A DNA stretch of 5,792 nucleotides from an uncultured Prevotellaceae bacterium. Lineage in GTDB: Bacteria > Bacteroidota > Bacteroidia > Bacteroidales > Bacteroidaceae. Positions within the stretch are counted from its first letter, which is position 1. Every line of letters starts with the position of its first letter. Of this stretch, positions 5,738 through 5,792 are shown piece by piece. The translations under genes were made by a program, and so were the position numbers. The notes beneath the pieces were generated by a model. That model made no database searches, was not told the origin of the DNA, and saw only the letters and a list, made by a program, of their open reading frames with translations. The DNA is taken from assembly GCA_937910905.1 (NCBI GenBank), contig CALEPV010000060.1:1-5792 (forward strand). Direction: 5' to 3'.

Positions 5738-5792
5738 GGCGCTTTCGTCTAGCGGCTAGGACACATGCCTCTCACGCATGGAACACGGGTTC
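5738..5792 (+). tRNA. tRNA-Glu(CTC), 5' part, cut by the window edge
   Basis: The first 55 bases of a tRNA are present. The acceptor 5' strand is GGCGCTT (5738-5744). The D arm TCGTCTAGCGGCTAGGAC closely follows bacterial tRNA-Glu. The anticodon stem CATGC/GCATG (5764-5768 with 5776-5780) is perfect and encloses the loop CTCTCAC, with anticodon CTC at 5771-5773 reading GAG. The T arm begins with CGGG TTC at 5786-5792. The rest of the T arm and the acceptor 3' strand lie beyond the window. Confidence 0.95.

Noticed and set aside
5738..5792. tRNA-Glu as an attachment site for an integrated island carrying the operon
   Set aside because: Integrases normally use the 3' end of tRNA genes; here the 5' end faces the operon, and no integrase or duplicated tRNA fragment is present.

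Overview
The window looks like chromosomal DNA from the order Bacteroidales (Prevotella/Bacteroides-like; the genus cannot be fixed from this sequence). The evidence is the Bacteroidetes-type promoter core TAnnTTTG found twice at the right-hand end, the lack of clear Shine-Dalgarno sequences before the chosen starts, and the style of the encoded proteins. Most of the window is GC-rich (63-67 % in 60-base blocks sampled inside the genes between 1198 and 5133). The leftmost gene is clearly poorer in GC (38-50 % in two sampled blocks).

Layout, right to left. The right edge holds the first 55 bases of a tRNA-Glu(CTC) gene on the + strand, with its own promoter. Divergent from it, a minus-strand promoter at about 5627 drives a four-gene polysaccharide operon. 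The order is an FdtA/QdtA-type sugar 3,4-ketoisomerase (5605-5174), a bifunctional protein made of a FemAB/GNAT-like acyltransferase joined to a DegT/FdtB-type PLP sugar aminotransferase (5133-3019), a GT-A glycosyltransferase (3017-2175) and a family-2 glycosyltransferase (2178-1198). The last three genes are essentially gapless: TGA-C-ATG at the first junction and an ATGA overlap at the second. The only real gap in the operon is about 40 bases filled with degenerate heptanucleotide repeats.

Together the first two genes encode three consecutive steps from dTDP-4-keto-6-deoxyglucose to a dTDP-3-acylamino-3,6-dideoxyhexose (Fuc3NAc- or Qui3NAc-like). The two glycosyltransferases probably build this or neighbouring sugars into an O-antigen, capsule or glycoprotein glycan. 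The dTDP-glucose-forming enzymes (RmlA/RmlB), flippase and polymerase are not in the window.

From 909 to 1197 there is no convincing gene, only a few short open frames. Left of that is an AT-richer hypothetical gene on the minus strand (908-87). Behind it lies a cluster of TTCCAAGTT repeats, two of which form a perfect 12-bp hairpin that could act as its terminator. The most notable features are the acyltransferase-aminotransferase fusion and the heptanucleotide array that runs from the fusion gene's start into the 3' coding end of the ketoisomerase gene.
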